DNA of 64,000 nt from Anadara kagoshimensis (Eukaryota > Mollusca > Bivalvia > Arcoida > Arcidae): NCBI GenBank assembly GCA_021292105.1, contig CM037861.1:48808634-48872633 (forward strand), written 5' to 3'. The notes beneath the pieces were generated by a model that worked only from the letters and a program-made list of their open reading frames with translations, did not search any database and was not told where the DNA came from. Both the position numbers and the translations under genes were made by a program. Positions 42,831 to 55,415 of this stretch are shown here, piece by piece. The first letter of the stretch is position 1. Each line of letters opens with the position of its first letter.

Positions 42831-44705
42831 TTATGTTAAGTTAATGGCATAGTTGTGCACATTTCCCTGATTTGTGCCATTAGCAGAGTACATTGACTTA
42901 TTCGTGATTGATTGGTGGTTATTTCGATATCGTGCATAGTACCGCTTGATTTTGTTTGCAAGTATAGCTTTATAGTTTGTCTGGTACTTTGCAACACTAT
43001 CGACTTTAACCATTTGGGTCATAAGGGGGCCTCGATTGTGAAAGTTTAGTCCGACACATTTACCAATTAACACTGTTGATTTCCCAGTGCCATGGGTGTC
43101 AGAATGTACCGCTGAATGGCACAAAGCAGGGAAATTCCTTTTCCAAGTTACTTGTTTTGTAGCGTAAGTGAACACCCTGTGATGGATGTTCTCAGAACGG
43201 TTGGTGTCAAACAAGCGTGTCATTTCACTTATCTTTCTGTGATCTAAAATCTTACTGAGGGTGGTGGTGAATATTTTCCGGTCCGAATCATTCAAATGAA
43301 GATACTGCCCAAATGGAAGGTGTATGGCTGTCAAGTGGGGCTTACATATAAGAGACACCTTCTTGCAATGACTATGGTTGCCACTGAAACAATCAATAAC
43401 ATTATCACGAATCTTGACTGCTCGCTCGACAAAGTGTCTTTCATCAGTGGCAACATTCTTTAACCTAGTATACTCTCTAGTCAGCCTGTTTCGTGTTGCA
43501 ATAGCCAGTTTTTTCTTAAATGTGGCTTTTCTTTCAGCCACATACCCTGGCAAAGATAGGGAAAGGCTAGCTATGTTTTTGTACACTCTACGCATTTTGT
43601 GAACAAAACATGTAAAGTGTCTAGGTGGGGACTGACCACATGGAACATCCACCCTACTTGCAACACTGTCCATCTGGGGACACCCATCAGTGGTAATGCT
43701 AGATACAGTAAGAAAGTGACTGGCATTCACTTGCTCAACATTATTAATTGTCATGGTTTTTTCATATGTTGTGAGATTTGAAGTTGGTGCAACATTTTGT
43801 GTGCACGAGTTCAGTTTGTTTGCTATTTGACAGTTAAGTATGAGTTTTCTGTTTGTTGTTTTTTCCACCAGTGGACTGAATGATTGTGTACCACTCTGGA
43901 AACCCAAAGCAAGCCTGTTATTGTAAGACACATCGGTCTCAACATCAACCATTGGGGGGTCACCTCTTATTTGGGTAATTAGCTGGACAAACTTTTGGTT
44001 GTCCAGCATTGATTCCTGGTTAAGTGTTTCGATTTTACTTGCCAAGCGGTTTAGTAACCTTTGCATTGATGACCGGGTGGGTGGTTTGATGTCAAGGCAC
44101 GACATGATGAATTGCAAGTCTGTCATACCGACTTTGGTTTTTAAGATTGACAAACAAAGTGCGATGTTGAGTGGTCCAGGTTTGGGGCCATACGTGCTTA
44201 GCTTTTTGTCAACATCATCGTACATTTTGACAAGGTGTGACTTTACACCGCATGTTATGCAATGAACTTGAATTTCAATGCATAAGCCTTTGCGTGAAAT
44301 TTTATATAGGTCCATGTTCATGTTGTCACACCCTGTAGTATTGTGGACATTGACAAAATGGTTGAAAAGTTTGGGTAATTTATCAAACTGTATTATTCCA
44401 TTACCTAGTAGAGAGTTGGGTTCGAATCTCTGAAGATTTTCATCCTCTGTATTTTCAGGAATTGGTCTCAATTTTGTCGGGGGACAACTGCTACCGGGGT
44501 ATTTGGCAGCTTCATACAGAGACTGAGTTGGACGTACCCATTGGCTAGCTGAGATATTTGGTTCGTTGTTTTCAGGGATTGCCACAGACTCATTTTGTAA
44601 GGTACGATGATTCCAGAAACTATTACCTTTTGTAAACATATGTCTTGAAGTGCTCTTAAATTGGTTAATCTTGTAGTAATACCAGTTTTTGGACTTTTTA
44701 CCCAT
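42831..44705 (-). CDS. DDE-type transposase-like protein, reference copy
   Basis: A 624-residue protein from ATG (MGKKSKNW). The N terminus is basic. C149 and C152 (HCITCG) form a possible zinc knuckle before an all-helical stretch with KVGMTDLQFIMSCLDIKPP. Candidate catalytic acids are D258 (VETDVSYNN), D340 (ITTDGCPQ) and E505 (NRSENIHHRVF). The layout, including CFVHKMRRVY after the second acid and a P-x-LCHSAV block after the Glu, resembles the Mutator-like transposase domain of many invertebrate proteins. It should catalyse cut-and-paste movement of the 3.74-kb element. No THAP, BED or SWIM domain is seen. The short target duplication is odd for Mutator, so the family call is tentative. 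Confidence 0.72.
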   Translation of the reverse strand: MGKKSKNWYYYKINQFKSTSRHMFTKGNSFWNHRTLQNESVAIPENNEPNISASQWVRPTQSLYEAAKYPGSSCPPTKLRPIPENTEDENLQRFEPNSLLGNGIIQFDKLPKLFNHFVNVHNTTGCDNMNMDLYKISRKGLCIEIQVHCITCGVKSHLVKMYDDVDKKLSTYGPKPGPLNIALCLSILKTKVGMTDLQFIMSCLDIKPPTRSSMQRLLNRLASKIETLNQESMLDNQKFVQLITQIRGDPPMVDVETDVSYNNRLALGFQSGTQSFSPLVEKTTNRKLILNCQIANKLNSCTQNVAPTSNLTTYEKTMTINNVEQVNASHFLTVSSITTDGCPQMDSVASRVDVPCGQSPPRHFTCFVHKMRRVYKNIASLSLSLPGYVAERKATFKKKLAIATRNRLTREYTRLKNVATDERHFVERAVKIRDNVIDCFSGNHSHCKKVSLICKPHLTAIHLPFGQYLHLNDSDRKIFTTTLSKILDHRKISEMTRLFDTNRSENIHHRVFTYATKQVTWKRNFPALCHSAVHSDTHGTGKSTVLIGKCVGLNFHNRGPLMTQMVKVDSVAKYQTNYKAILANKIKRYYARYRNNHQSITNKSMYSANGTNQGNVHNYAINLT

Positions 44706-45804
44706 TATTACAGCTTGAAATGTTGTTTTGGACAAGGAATAATGTTTGAAGCAAAATTAAACAAAATTTGATGACATCATTTTGAAAAGAACACATTTTT
44801 GTTATACCACACAAGACCTGATGACATCATCTTGTTGTTCTGTGATGTCATCAGTTTTGAAGCTGTTGTTTACAAACAGATTATCTCCCCCTTGTATACT
44901 AAATACTGAAATCAAATGCACATTTTAACTCAAAATGGTGAAAATGTTTTCTAATTAGTGCACATTTAGTACACAGTAAAGACCTGTAATGAGATTAGTC
45001 ATAGTATTAGGCATTTATTTAAGAATAACTGCAAATAAACATTAAAAACAGTATGAAATTTAAGTGTTTTTCATATAATTACATGTTTTTTTAATTAAAA
45101 AGGACCTTTTCAATGAGAAAAGTTAGAATAATTAGTATTTATACAAATCAACAGATGCACTGAACCAGTTTAAATTAACCTCTTCAAGATTGTGCATGAA
45201 ATTTAGTGTTTAGTTTCATTGCAAATACATGTACTACATGTGTGAACTGACTGATCTCAAGTATTAGCTCTTTAGAAAAACATACAAAAATTAACAAGTC
45301 AGACACTCAATGTAAATAGTGTCATAGACCCAGTTCACATCCAAAGATACATCATGTGGTATATCATTTTGTTCGAAATAATGTCTTCTTTCATATTATG
45401 AGAAAAAAAATGGTGTTAAAAATTTTGCCCCAGTTTTATGGTATAAGACCTCAGTCGTGATTTGCCTGAAGTGGGACGGTCAAAAGTAGTGCATATAAAA
45501 TTTAAAGTACTTTTCCCATTCACCCTGCCTAGTCAGCACATGTTGTTGAGACCTGTTCTGTAATAATCCTATCTTGAAAGCTACAGATGTGTGCAAAATT
45601 TTGATACACATTGGACTGACCTAGGTACTATATTTTTGTGTAAGAACGTATTGTTGAAACTGCCACTTCCTGTGTAAACATCACTTCCTGGAGGGAAAAT
45701 CCCACATGTGCTTGTCCAAGGTAAGAGATACATGGCAAATTTGTGAAAAAATGAATCAGACAAGTACCTCGATTTTGATGATTTTTCAAAAGGGGACTAG
45801 TTAA

Positions 45805-47699
45805 CACAGGCATTTGTTTCTATGAATGAAAAAAAAATCGAGAAATTACTATATAATAACACAAGGTGGTCATCTCTTTTTCAGGAGAATTACCACCAGT
45901 CCGCTTCAAACTGATTATTTCCATTTTTGCACGATAAAAATTCAAACAAACCTGGTACCGTTCGATTCAAAACACTTTTATCTTTACGGTAATACACATT
46001 TTTGTATCCCTCGATAACCCCTCGCTTGAATAATTGACATATTTCTCAGCTATTCCAACGACTACGACAAATATCACACTTCCACTATATTCACTTCCGG
46101 TCCGCTGCGCAGGGAATATGATGACCATATTTGATTGGTCGGTGAATAAATAGAATCACAAATCGAAAGTAGAAATTGTAAAACAGGTAAAACGACAAGA
46201 ATGCAAGACGATATTGTTCAAAAGGCGGTAAATGGCCATTCCTTGTTAATTTTAGGCCAGAGTGGCACTGGAAAGAGTTTTGTTTGTAAAGAAATTGCCC
46301 GTAAACTTAAAGAAAAGTGTATAAATGTAAGGCTTACAGCCACTACAGGGATAGCATCCCTTAATATAGGGGGACAAACTGTTCATTCGTGGTGTGGTAT
46401 TGGCGATGGTAGATATTCGAACGAAAATTTACTGGACAAAATTTCTAACAATGAAATATTCTTGAGTAGGCGTAAAACACCTTACCCTATTTAATCAATG
46501 CATAAACATGAAATATAGATATCTCTATTTCAAATACAGAAATCTATATTTGAATTAGAGATATCTGTATTAAAGCATTAATTTTTGGAAAATGTAGATA
46601 TCTGTATTTGAAAGAGATATCTTTATTTGAAATAAAGATATCTGTATTTAAATGTAGATAACTCCATTTTTTGAATAAAAACCCATTTGGTCTGCCATAG
46701 AATTGCATATCAACTAAATATATATTGACAATCAAAAATTTCTCGATAATTTTTTTTATTCATGAAACAAGTGCCTGTGAGAAATATGCACTCTCATGAA
46801 CATATAGAACATAATAAACTTTGAACATTTTTTTTTTAATCTTTTTTTTTTTTTTACTGCATAAATGTTGTGCCAGTCCATAAATCTGATCCCCCCCCCC
46901 CCCCCCCCGTACAAATGTAGGTACCGTCATTTTTTTTTTAACTCTATGCTGCATTCTCCATGTTTACAGAAACACAAATTTGACTAGGTACTAGTACCAT
47001 AGAAAGCCTCATTTGGTACTATCTCCTTTATATATTTCCCCAAAACGTCAATATAATTGGCTGTATTACAAATTGAGAGTTCTCTCATTATACTTACCAA
47101 AAAGTAATTGCAAAATTATTTCTGCATTCACTCATTTTGAAAAGTATCAAAATTGTCCGTTTTAAATTTCCCACCAAATGTCAATTTGATTTCATCGGGA
47201 GTTATCGTTCTTATTTGGAAACCCTCTTGACTTGTCATGGCGTACATGTTGAGAACATAAATATAGTCAAAATAATAAAACACAGATTTTAAATTAAGAT
47301 ATGTATTATTTTGTTTGTGTAAAAATATAAATGTTAAAACTGTTATACGTTTATATTTTTTAAACAACTCATTTTATTTACTCAAAATAATATTAACTGC
47401 GGACCGGAAGTGAATATAGTGGAAGTGTGATATTTGTCGTAGTCGTTGGAATAGCTGAGAAATATGTCAATTATTCAAGCGAGGGGTTATCGAGGGATAC
47501 AAAAATGTGTATTACCGTAAAGATAAAAGTGTTTTGAATCGAACGGTACCAGGTTTGTTTGAATTTTTATCGTGCAAAAATGGAAATAATCAGTTTGAAG
47601 CGGACTGGTGGTAATTCTCCTGAAAAAGAGATGACCACCTTGTGTTATTATATAGTAATTTCTCGATTTTTTTTTCATTCATAGAAACAAATGCCTGTG
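45805..47699. mobile_element. Nested transposon, copy 5
   Basis: 1895 bp between CTAGTTAA duplications, nearly identical to copies 4 and 6. Confidence 0.9.
46201..46494 (+). pseudogene. PIF1-like helicase fragment, copy 5
   Basis: Unbroken 97-codon frame, as at 21048. Confidence 0.8.
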
Positions 47700-48716
47700 C
47701 TAGTTAAGGAATTAGGAGACTTTGGTCTCATTATATGTAGTTCGAGGTTTGTCGACCAACTGCCCAGATGAAAACTAGCCATTTTAAGGCCAAAATTGAC
47801 CAATTTTCTATGTATTGCCATGGAAACTAAACGGTTGCTCAAATCTTATGGCTGCCCAGTTGGGCCACCCTAACATGACAAAATTAATGCCCTGACACCC
47901 CAGATTTGAAAATGTATACACATGTGTAGCTTCCTAGCTAATATTTCAGATACTGGCACTGGAACTCGGAAGAGGGCAACTGTAATTTTGGCCATTTCTT
48001 GTCCTTATTTCACGACTGAGGTCAGTAACCATAAGGAGCATAGGATAATTTGTCTAAATGGGTCAAATATGCCTGAAATTGTTATTTGTTTACATTTTTG
48101 ATATAACTTATGATTGTAATCATTGTAATACTACATATAAACCATATTTGCCTCATAATTACAAATTTGAGGTCATAAGGTCATCTTAGTGCACAAAGGT
48201 CAGATCATGGCCTGAATACATATTAATCTGCATTTTTTGCAATTTGAACAGAATTTTTTATCTAAATGTAATAATTTTTCTGAAATATCATTCAATGTAT
48301 TATTTAAATGCATTTTTAGGTGAACATTTTGTTATTTAATTGAAATATGAATGTTTCCACCACCCCCCAACCCCCCTATTCCACCATAAATTTCACCTTG
48401 CTATCTCCATAGCAACAACTGAGTTGCATCTATCCCCTTTAAAGTAATAAATGCTAAACATTTGTTGCATAGTTGACACCATTGAAAACTTTATGATGAA
48501 TTTCCCCCCATTCCCCCCTCTTTGCCTCCACTTCCTCCACACTATACATGTATTTCCCATTGCCCCTTTAACATTTTTTTTTTTTTTTGTGTTTTTATAT
48601 ATGTTTTATATAAAAATATGTTATATATGTTATGTAGACCAAGTTAATGGCTATTTATGTAATTTACATTTCAGAATTAAGTTTAAGTTTATATATTTCT
48701 TATTTCTTGCCCAAAC

Positions 48717-49094
48717 ATGGCTTTTTTCAAGCAAAGCATTACTATTCCTGAAAAAGAACATATTGATATGCTAATTTTGTCAAATGCTATAATACGCACA
48801 GACACTGAGTGTATAGGTTGGGGGGGACAGTTTGATCGTTATGGTTATCCACTATTAAAAAGTACATTTAGGCATCGGCGGTACACTTTGCGTGTGCCGC
48901 GTTTAGTCTATTTCCTGAAAATGATGCATACATTGTCTCCAGATATGCACATTAGCCACCTTTGCCATAATAAAGGGTGTATAAGGTTCGAACATCTCAC
49001 ATATGAACCGGCCCATGTTAATAATGAACGCAAAATTTGTTATAATGAAAGGCAATGCTTTGGGCATAGGAAATATGAAAACTGCAAACTGTAA
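48717..49094 (+). CDS. I-PpoI-like His-Cys box endonuclease, copy F
   Basis: Intact, same protein as copy E. Confidence 0.8.
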   Translation: MAFFKQSITIPEKEHIDMLILSNAIIRTDTECIGWGGQFDRYGYPLLKSTFRHRRYTLRVPRLVYFLKMMHTLSPDMHISHLCHNKGCIRFEHLTYEPAHVNNERKICYNERQCFGHRKYENCKL

Positions 49095-49122
49095 GGTATT
49101 TACAACTGTTATGAATGTTATG

Positions 49123-50997
49123 TTATGTTAAGTTAATGGCATAGTTGTGCACATTTCCCTGATTTGTGCCATTAGCAGAGTACATTGACTTATTCGTGAT
49201 TGATTGGTGGTTATTTCGATATCGTGCATAGTACCGCTTGATTTTGTTTGCAAGTATAGCTTTATAGTTTGTCTGGTACTTTGCAACACTATCGACTTTA
49301 ACCATTTGGGTCATAAGGGGGCCTCGATTGTGAAAGTTTAGTCCGACACATTTACCAATTAACACTGTTGATTTCCCAGTGCCATGGGTGTCAGAATGTA
49401 CCGCTGAATGGCACAAAGCAGGGAAATTCCTTTTCCAAGTTACTTGTTTTGTAGCGTAAGTGAACACCCTGTGATGGATGTTCTCAGAACGGTTGGTGTC
49501 AAACAAGCGTGTCATTTCACTTATCTTTCTGTGATCTAAAATCTTACTGAGGGTGGTGGTGAATATTTTCCGGTCCGAATCATTCAAATGAAGATACTGC
49601 CCAAATGGAAGGTGTATGGCTGTCAAGTGGGGCTTACATATAAGAGACACCTTCTTGCAATGACTATGGTTGCCACTGAAACAATCAATAACATTATCAC
49701 GAATCTTGACTGCTCGCTCGACAAAGTGTCTTTCATCAGTGGCAACATTCTTTAACCTAGTATACTCTCTAGTCAGCCTGTTTCGTGTTGCAATAGCCAG
49801 TTTTTTCTTAAATGTGGCTTTTCTTTCAGCCACATACCCTGGCAAAGATAGGGAAAGGCTAGCTATGTTTTTGTACACTCTACGCATTTTGTGAACAAAA
49901 CATGTAAAGTGTCTAGGTGGGGACTGACCACATGGAACATCCACCCTACTTGCAACACTGTCCATCTGGGGACACCCATCAGTGGTAATGCTAGATACAG
50001 TAAGAAAGTGACTGGCATTCACTTGCTCAACATTATTAATTGTCATGGTTTTTTCATATGTTGTGAGATTTGAAGTTGGTGCAACATTTTGTGTGCACGA
50101 GTTCAGTTTGTTTGCTATTTGACAGTTAAGTATGAGTTTTCTGTTTGTTGTTTTTTCCACCAGTGGACTGAATGATTGTGTACCACTCTGGAAACCCAAA
50201 GCAAGCCTGTTATTGTAAGACACATCGGTCTCAACATCAACCATTGGGGGGTCACCTCTTATTTGGGTAATTAGCTGGACAAACTTTTGGTTGTCCAGCA
50301 TTGATTCCTGGTTAAGTGTTTCGATTTTACTTGCCAAGCGGTTTAGTAACCTTTGCATTGATGACCGGGTGGGTGGTTTGATGTCAAGGCACGACATGAT
50401 GAATTGCAAGTCTGTCATACCGACTTTGGTTTTTAAGATTGACAAACAAAGTGCGATGTTGAGTGGTCCAGGTTTGGGGCCATACGTGCTTAGCTTTTTG
50501 TCAACATCATCGTACATTTTGACAAGGTGTGACTTTACACCGCATGTTATGCAATGAACTTGAATTTCAATGCATAAGCCTTTGCGTGAAATTTTATATA
50601 GGTCCATGTTCATGTTGTCACACCCTGTAGTATTGTGGACATTGACAAAATGGTTGAAAAGTTTGGGTAATTTATCAAACTGTATTATTCCATTACCTAG
50701 TAGAGAGTTGGGTTCGAATCTCTGAAGATTTTCATCCTCTGTATTTTCAGGAATTGGTCTCAATTTTGTCGGGGGACAACTGCTACCGGGGTATTTGGCA
50801 GCTTCATACAGAGACTGAGTTGGACGTACCCATTGGCTAGCTGAGATATTTGGTTCGTTGTTTTCAGGGATTGCCACAGACTCATTTTGTAAGGTACGAT
50901 GATTCCAGAAACTATTACCTTTTGTAAACATATGTCTTGAAGTGCTCTTAAATTGGTTAATCTTGTAGTAATACCAGTTTTTGGACTTTTTACCCAT
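49123..50997 (-). CDS. DDE-type transposase-like protein, copy F
   Basis: Intact 624-residue frame, same protein as copy E. Confidence 0.75.
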   Translation of the reverse strand: MGKKSKNWYYYKINQFKSTSRHMFTKGNSFWNHRTLQNESVAIPENNEPNISASQWVRPTQSLYEAAKYPGSSCPPTKLRPIPENTEDENLQRFEPNSLLGNGIIQFDKLPKLFNHFVNVHNTTGCDNMNMDLYKISRKGLCIEIQVHCITCGVKSHLVKMYDDVDKKLSTYGPKPGPLNIALCLSILKTKVGMTDLQFIMSCLDIKPPTRSSMQRLLNRLASKIETLNQESMLDNQKFVQLITQIRGDPPMVDVETDVSYNNRLALGFQSGTQSFSPLVEKTTNRKLILNCQIANKLNSCTQNVAPTSNLTTYEKTMTINNVEQVNASHFLTVSSITTDGCPQMDSVASRVDVPCGQSPPRHFTCFVHKMRRVYKNIASLSLSLPGYVAERKATFKKKLAIATRNRLTREYTRLKNVATDERHFVERAVKIRDNVIDCFSGNHSHCKKVSLICKPHLTAIHLPFGQYLHLNDSDRKIFTTTLSKILDHRKISEMTRLFDTNRSENIHHRVFTYATKQVTWKRNFPALCHSAVHSDTHGTGKSTVLIGKCVGLNFHNRGPLMTQMVKVDSVAKYQTNYKAILANKIKRYYARYRNNHQSITNKSMYSANGTNQGNVHNYAINLT

Positions 50998-52096
50998 TAT
51001 TACAGCTTGAAATGTTGTTTTGGACAAGGAATAATGTTTGAAGCAAAATTAAACAAAATTTGATGACATCATTTTGAAAAGAACACATTTTTGTTATACC
51101 ACACAAGACCTGATGACATCATCTTGTTGTTCTGTGATGTCATCAGTTTTGAAGCTGTTGTTTACAAACAGATTATCTCCCCCTTGTATACTAAATACTG
51201 AAATCAAATGCACATTTTAACTCAAAATGGTGAAAATGTTTTCTAATTAGTGCACATTTAGTACACAGTAAAGACCTGTAATGAGATTAGTCATAGTATT
51301 AGGCATTTATTTAAGAATAACTGCAAATAAACATTAAAAACAGTATGAAATTTAAGTGTTTTTCATATAATTACATGTTTTTTTAATTAAAAAGGACCTT
51401 TTCAATGAGAAAAGTTAGAATAATTAGTATTTATACAAATCAACAGATGCACTGAACCAGTTTAAATTAACCTCTTCAAGATTGTGCATGAAATTTAGTG
51501 TTTAGTTTCATTGCAAATACATGTACTACATGTGTGAACTGACTGATCTCAAGTATTAGCTCTTTAGAAAAACATACAAAAATTAACAAGTCAGACACTC
51601 AATGTAAATAGTGTCATAGACCCAGTTCACATCCAAAGATACATCATGTGGTATATCATTTTGTTCGAAATAATGTCTTCTTTCATATTATGAGAAAAAA
51701 AATGGTGTTAAAAATTTTGCCCCAGTTTTATGGTATAAGACCTCAGTCGTGATTTGCCTGAAGTGGGACGGTCAAAAGTAGTGCATATAAAATTTAAAGT
51801 ACTTTTCCCATTCACCCTGCCTAGTCAGCACATGTTGTTGAGACCTGTTCTGTAATAATCCTATCTTGAAAGCTACAGATGTGTGCAAAATTTTGATACA
51901 CATTGGACTGACCTAGGTACTATATTTTTGTGTAAGAACGTATTGTTGAAACTGCCACTTCCTGTGTAAACATCACTTCCTGGAGGGAAAATCCCACATG
52001 TGCTTGTCCAAGGTAAGAGATACATGGCAAATTTGTGAAAAAATGAATCAGACAAGTACCTCGATTTTGATGATTTTTCAAAAGGGGACTAGTTAA

Positions 52097-53991
52097 CACA
52101 GGCATTTGTTTCTATGAATGAAAAAAAAATCGAGAAATTACTATATAATAACACAAGGTGGTCATCTCTTTTTCAGGAGAATTACCACCAGTCCGCTTCA
52201 AACTGATTATTTCCATTTTTGCACGATAAAAATTCAAACAAACCTGGTACCGTTCGATTCAAAACACTTTTATCTTTACGGTAATACACATTTTTGTATC
52301 CCTCGATAACCCCTCGCTTGAATAATTGACATATTTCTCAGCTATTCCAACGACTACGACAAATATCACACTTCCACTATATTCACTTCCGGTCCGCTGC
52401 GCAGGGAATATGATGACCATATTTGATTGGTCGGTGAATAAATAGAATCACAAATCGAAAGTAGAAATTGTAAAACAGGTAAAACGACAAGAATGCAAGA
52501 CGATATTGTTCAAAAGGCGGTAAATGGCCATTCCTTGTTAATTTTAGGCCAGAGTGGCACTGGAAAGAGTTTTGTTTGTAAAGAAATTGCCCGTAAACTT
52601 AAAGAAAAGTGTATAAATGTAAGGCTTACAGCCACTACAGGGATAGCATCCCTTAATATAGGGGGACAAACTGTTCATTCGTGGTGTGGTATTGGCGATG
52701 GTAGATATTCGAACGAAAATTTACTGGACAAAATTTCTAACAATGAAATATTCTTGAGTAGGCGTAAAACACCTTACCCTATTTAATCAATGCATAAACA
52801 TGAAATATAGATATCTCTATTTCAAATACAGAAATCTATATTTGAATTAGAGATATCTGTATTAAAGCATTAATTTTTGGAAAATGTAGATATCTGTATT
52901 TGAAAGAGATATCTTTATTTGAAATAAAGATATCTGTATTTAAATGTAGATAACTCCATTTTTTGAATAAAAACCCATTTGGTCTGCCATAGAATTGCAT
53001 ATCAACTAAATATATATTGACAATCAAAAATTTCTCGATAATTTTTTTTATTCATGAAACAAGTGCCTGTGAGAAATATGCACTCTCATGAACATATAGA
53101 ACATAATAAACTTTGAACATTTTTTTTTTAATCTTTTTTTTTTTTTTACTGCATAAATGTTGTGCCAGTCCATAAATCTGATCCCCCCCCCCCCCCCCCC
53201 GTACAAATGTAGGTACCGTCATTTTTTTTTTAACTCTATGCTGCATTCTCCATGTTTACAGAAACACAAATTTGACTAGGTACTAGTACCATAGAAAGCC
53301 TCATTTGGTACTATCTCCTTTATATATTTCCCCAAAACGTCAATATAATTGGCTGTATTACAAATTGAGAGTTCTCTCATTATACTTACCAAAAAGTAAT
53401 TGCAAAATTATTTCTGCATTCACTCATTTTGAAAAGTATCAAAATTGTCCGTTTTAAATTTCCCACCAAATGTCAATTTGATTTCATCGGGAGTTATCGT
53501 TCTTATTTGGAAACCCTCTTGACTTGTCATGGCGTACATGTTGAGAACATAAATATAGTCAAAATAATAAAACACAGATTTTAAATTAAGATATGTATTA
53601 TTTTGTTTGTGTAAAAATATAAATGTTAAAACTGTTATACGTTTATATTTTTTAAACAACTCATTTTATTTACTCAAAATAATATTAACTGCGGACCGGA
53701 AGTGAATATAGTGGAAGTGTGATATTTGTCGTAGTCGTTGGAATAGCTGAGAAATATGTCAATTATTCAAGCGAGGGGTTATCGAGGGATACAAAAATGT
53801 GTATTACCGTAAAGATAAAAGTGTTTTGAATCGAACGGTACCAGGTTTGTTTGAATTTTTATCGTGCAAAAATGGAAATAATCAGTTTGAAGCGGACTGG
53901 TGGTAATTCTCCTGAAAAAGAGATGACCACCTTGTGTTATTATATAGTAATTTCTCGATTTTTTTTTCATTCATAGAAACAAATGCCTGTG
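52097..53991. mobile_element. Nested transposon, copy 6 (last filled site)
   Basis: 1895 bp between CTAGTTAA duplications. The next spacer to the right has no insertion. Confidence 0.9.
52493..52786 (+). pseudogene. PIF1-like helicase fragment, copy 6
   Basis: Unbroken 97-codon frame, as at 21048. Confidence 0.8.
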
Positions 53992-55010
53992 CTAGTTAAG
54001 GAAGTAGGAGGACTTTGGTCTCATTATATGTAGTTCGAGGTTTGTCGACCAACTGCCCAGATGAAAACTAGCCATTTAAGGCCAAAATTGACCAATTTTC
54101 CATGTATTGCCATGGAAACTAAACGGTTGCTCAAATCTTATGGCTGCCCAGTTGGGCCACCCTAACATGACAAAATTAATGCCCTGACACCCCCGATTTG
54201 AAAATGTATACACATGTGTAGCTTCCTAGCTAATATTTCAGATACTGGCATGAACTCGGAAGAGGCGAGGGCAACTGTAATTTTGGCCATTTCTTGTCCT
54301 TATTTCACGACTGAGGTCAGTAACCATAAGGAGCATAGGATAATTTGTCTAAATGGGTCAAATATGCCTGAAATTGTTATTTGTTTACATTTTTGATATA
54401 ACTTATGATTGTAATCATTGTAATACTACATATAAACCATATTTGCCTCATAATTACAAATTTGAGGTCATAAGGTCATCTTAGTGCACAAAGGTCAGAT
54501 CATGGCCTGAAATACATTAATTAATCTGCATTTTTTGCAATTTGAACAGAATTTTTTATCTAAATGTAATAATTTTTCTGAAATATCATTCAATGTATTA
54601 TTTAAATGCATTTTTAGGTGAACATTTTGTTATTTAATTGAAATATGAATGTTTCCACCACCCCCCACCCCCTATTCCACCATAAATTTCACCTTGCTAT
54701 CTCCATAGCAACAACTGAGTTGCATCTATCCCCTTTAAAGTAATAAATGCTAAACATTTGTTGCATAGTTGACACCATTGAAAACTTTATGATGAATTTC
54801 CCCCCATTCCCCCCTCTTTGCCTCCACTTCCTCCACACTATACATGTATTTCCCATTGCCCCTTTAACATTTTTTTTTTTTTTTGTGTTTTTATATATGT
54901 TTTATATAAAAATATGTTATATATGTTATGTAGACCAAGTTAATGGCTATTTATGTAATTTACATTTCAGAATTAAGTTAAGTTATATATTTCTTATTTC
55001 TTGCCCAAAC

Positions 55011-55387
55011 ATGGCTTTTTTCAAGCAAAGCATTACTATTCCTGAAAAAGAACATATTGATATGCTAATTTTGTCAAATGCTATAATACGCACAGACACT
55101 GAGTGTATAGGTTGGGGGGGACAGTTTGATCGTTATGGTTATCCACTATTAAAAAGTACATTTAGGCATCGGCGGTACACTTTGCGTGTGCCGCGTTTAG
55201 TCTATTTCCTGAAAATGTGCATACATTGTCTCCAGATATGCACATTAGCCACCTTTGCCATAATAAAGGGTGTATAAGGTTCGAACATCTCACATATGAA
55301 CCGGCCCATGTTAATAATGAACGCAAAATTTGTTATAATGAAAGGCAATGCTTTGGGCATAGGAAATATGAAAACTGCAAACTGTAA
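55011..55387 (+). pseudogene. His-Cys box endonuclease, copy G, one frameshift
   Basis: One base is missing near 55217 (AAATGTGC for AAATGATGC), before the His-Cys box. Confidence 0.85.
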
Positions 55388-55415
55388 GGTATTTACAACT
55401 GTTATGAATGTTATG

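Larger units (their letters stand above)
41719..45459. mobile_element. Two-gene transposon copy E, reference copy
   Basis: 3741 bp from CACGACTGAGGTC to its inverted copy, flanked by ATTT at 41715-41718 and 45460-45463. The terminal repeat is 13 perfect bp, 4 mismatched, then 7 perfect (ACCATAA). It carries two convergent genes: endonuclease on + and transposase-like on -. Ends beginning CAC with a 4-bp duplication resemble CACTA/Chapaev (CMC) elements more than Mutator elements, which usually make 8-11 bp duplications. The superfamily is therefore open. Confidence 0.88.
48011..51751. mobile_element. Two-gene transposon copy F, complete and intact
   Basis: 3741 bp, both genes open, terminal repeats and ATTT flanks intact. 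Confidence 0.88.

Noticed and set aside
54747-55277. 176-codon frame joining the leader to the endonuclease in copy G
   Set aside because: Created by two deletions in the leader of this unit only; not a real fusion.
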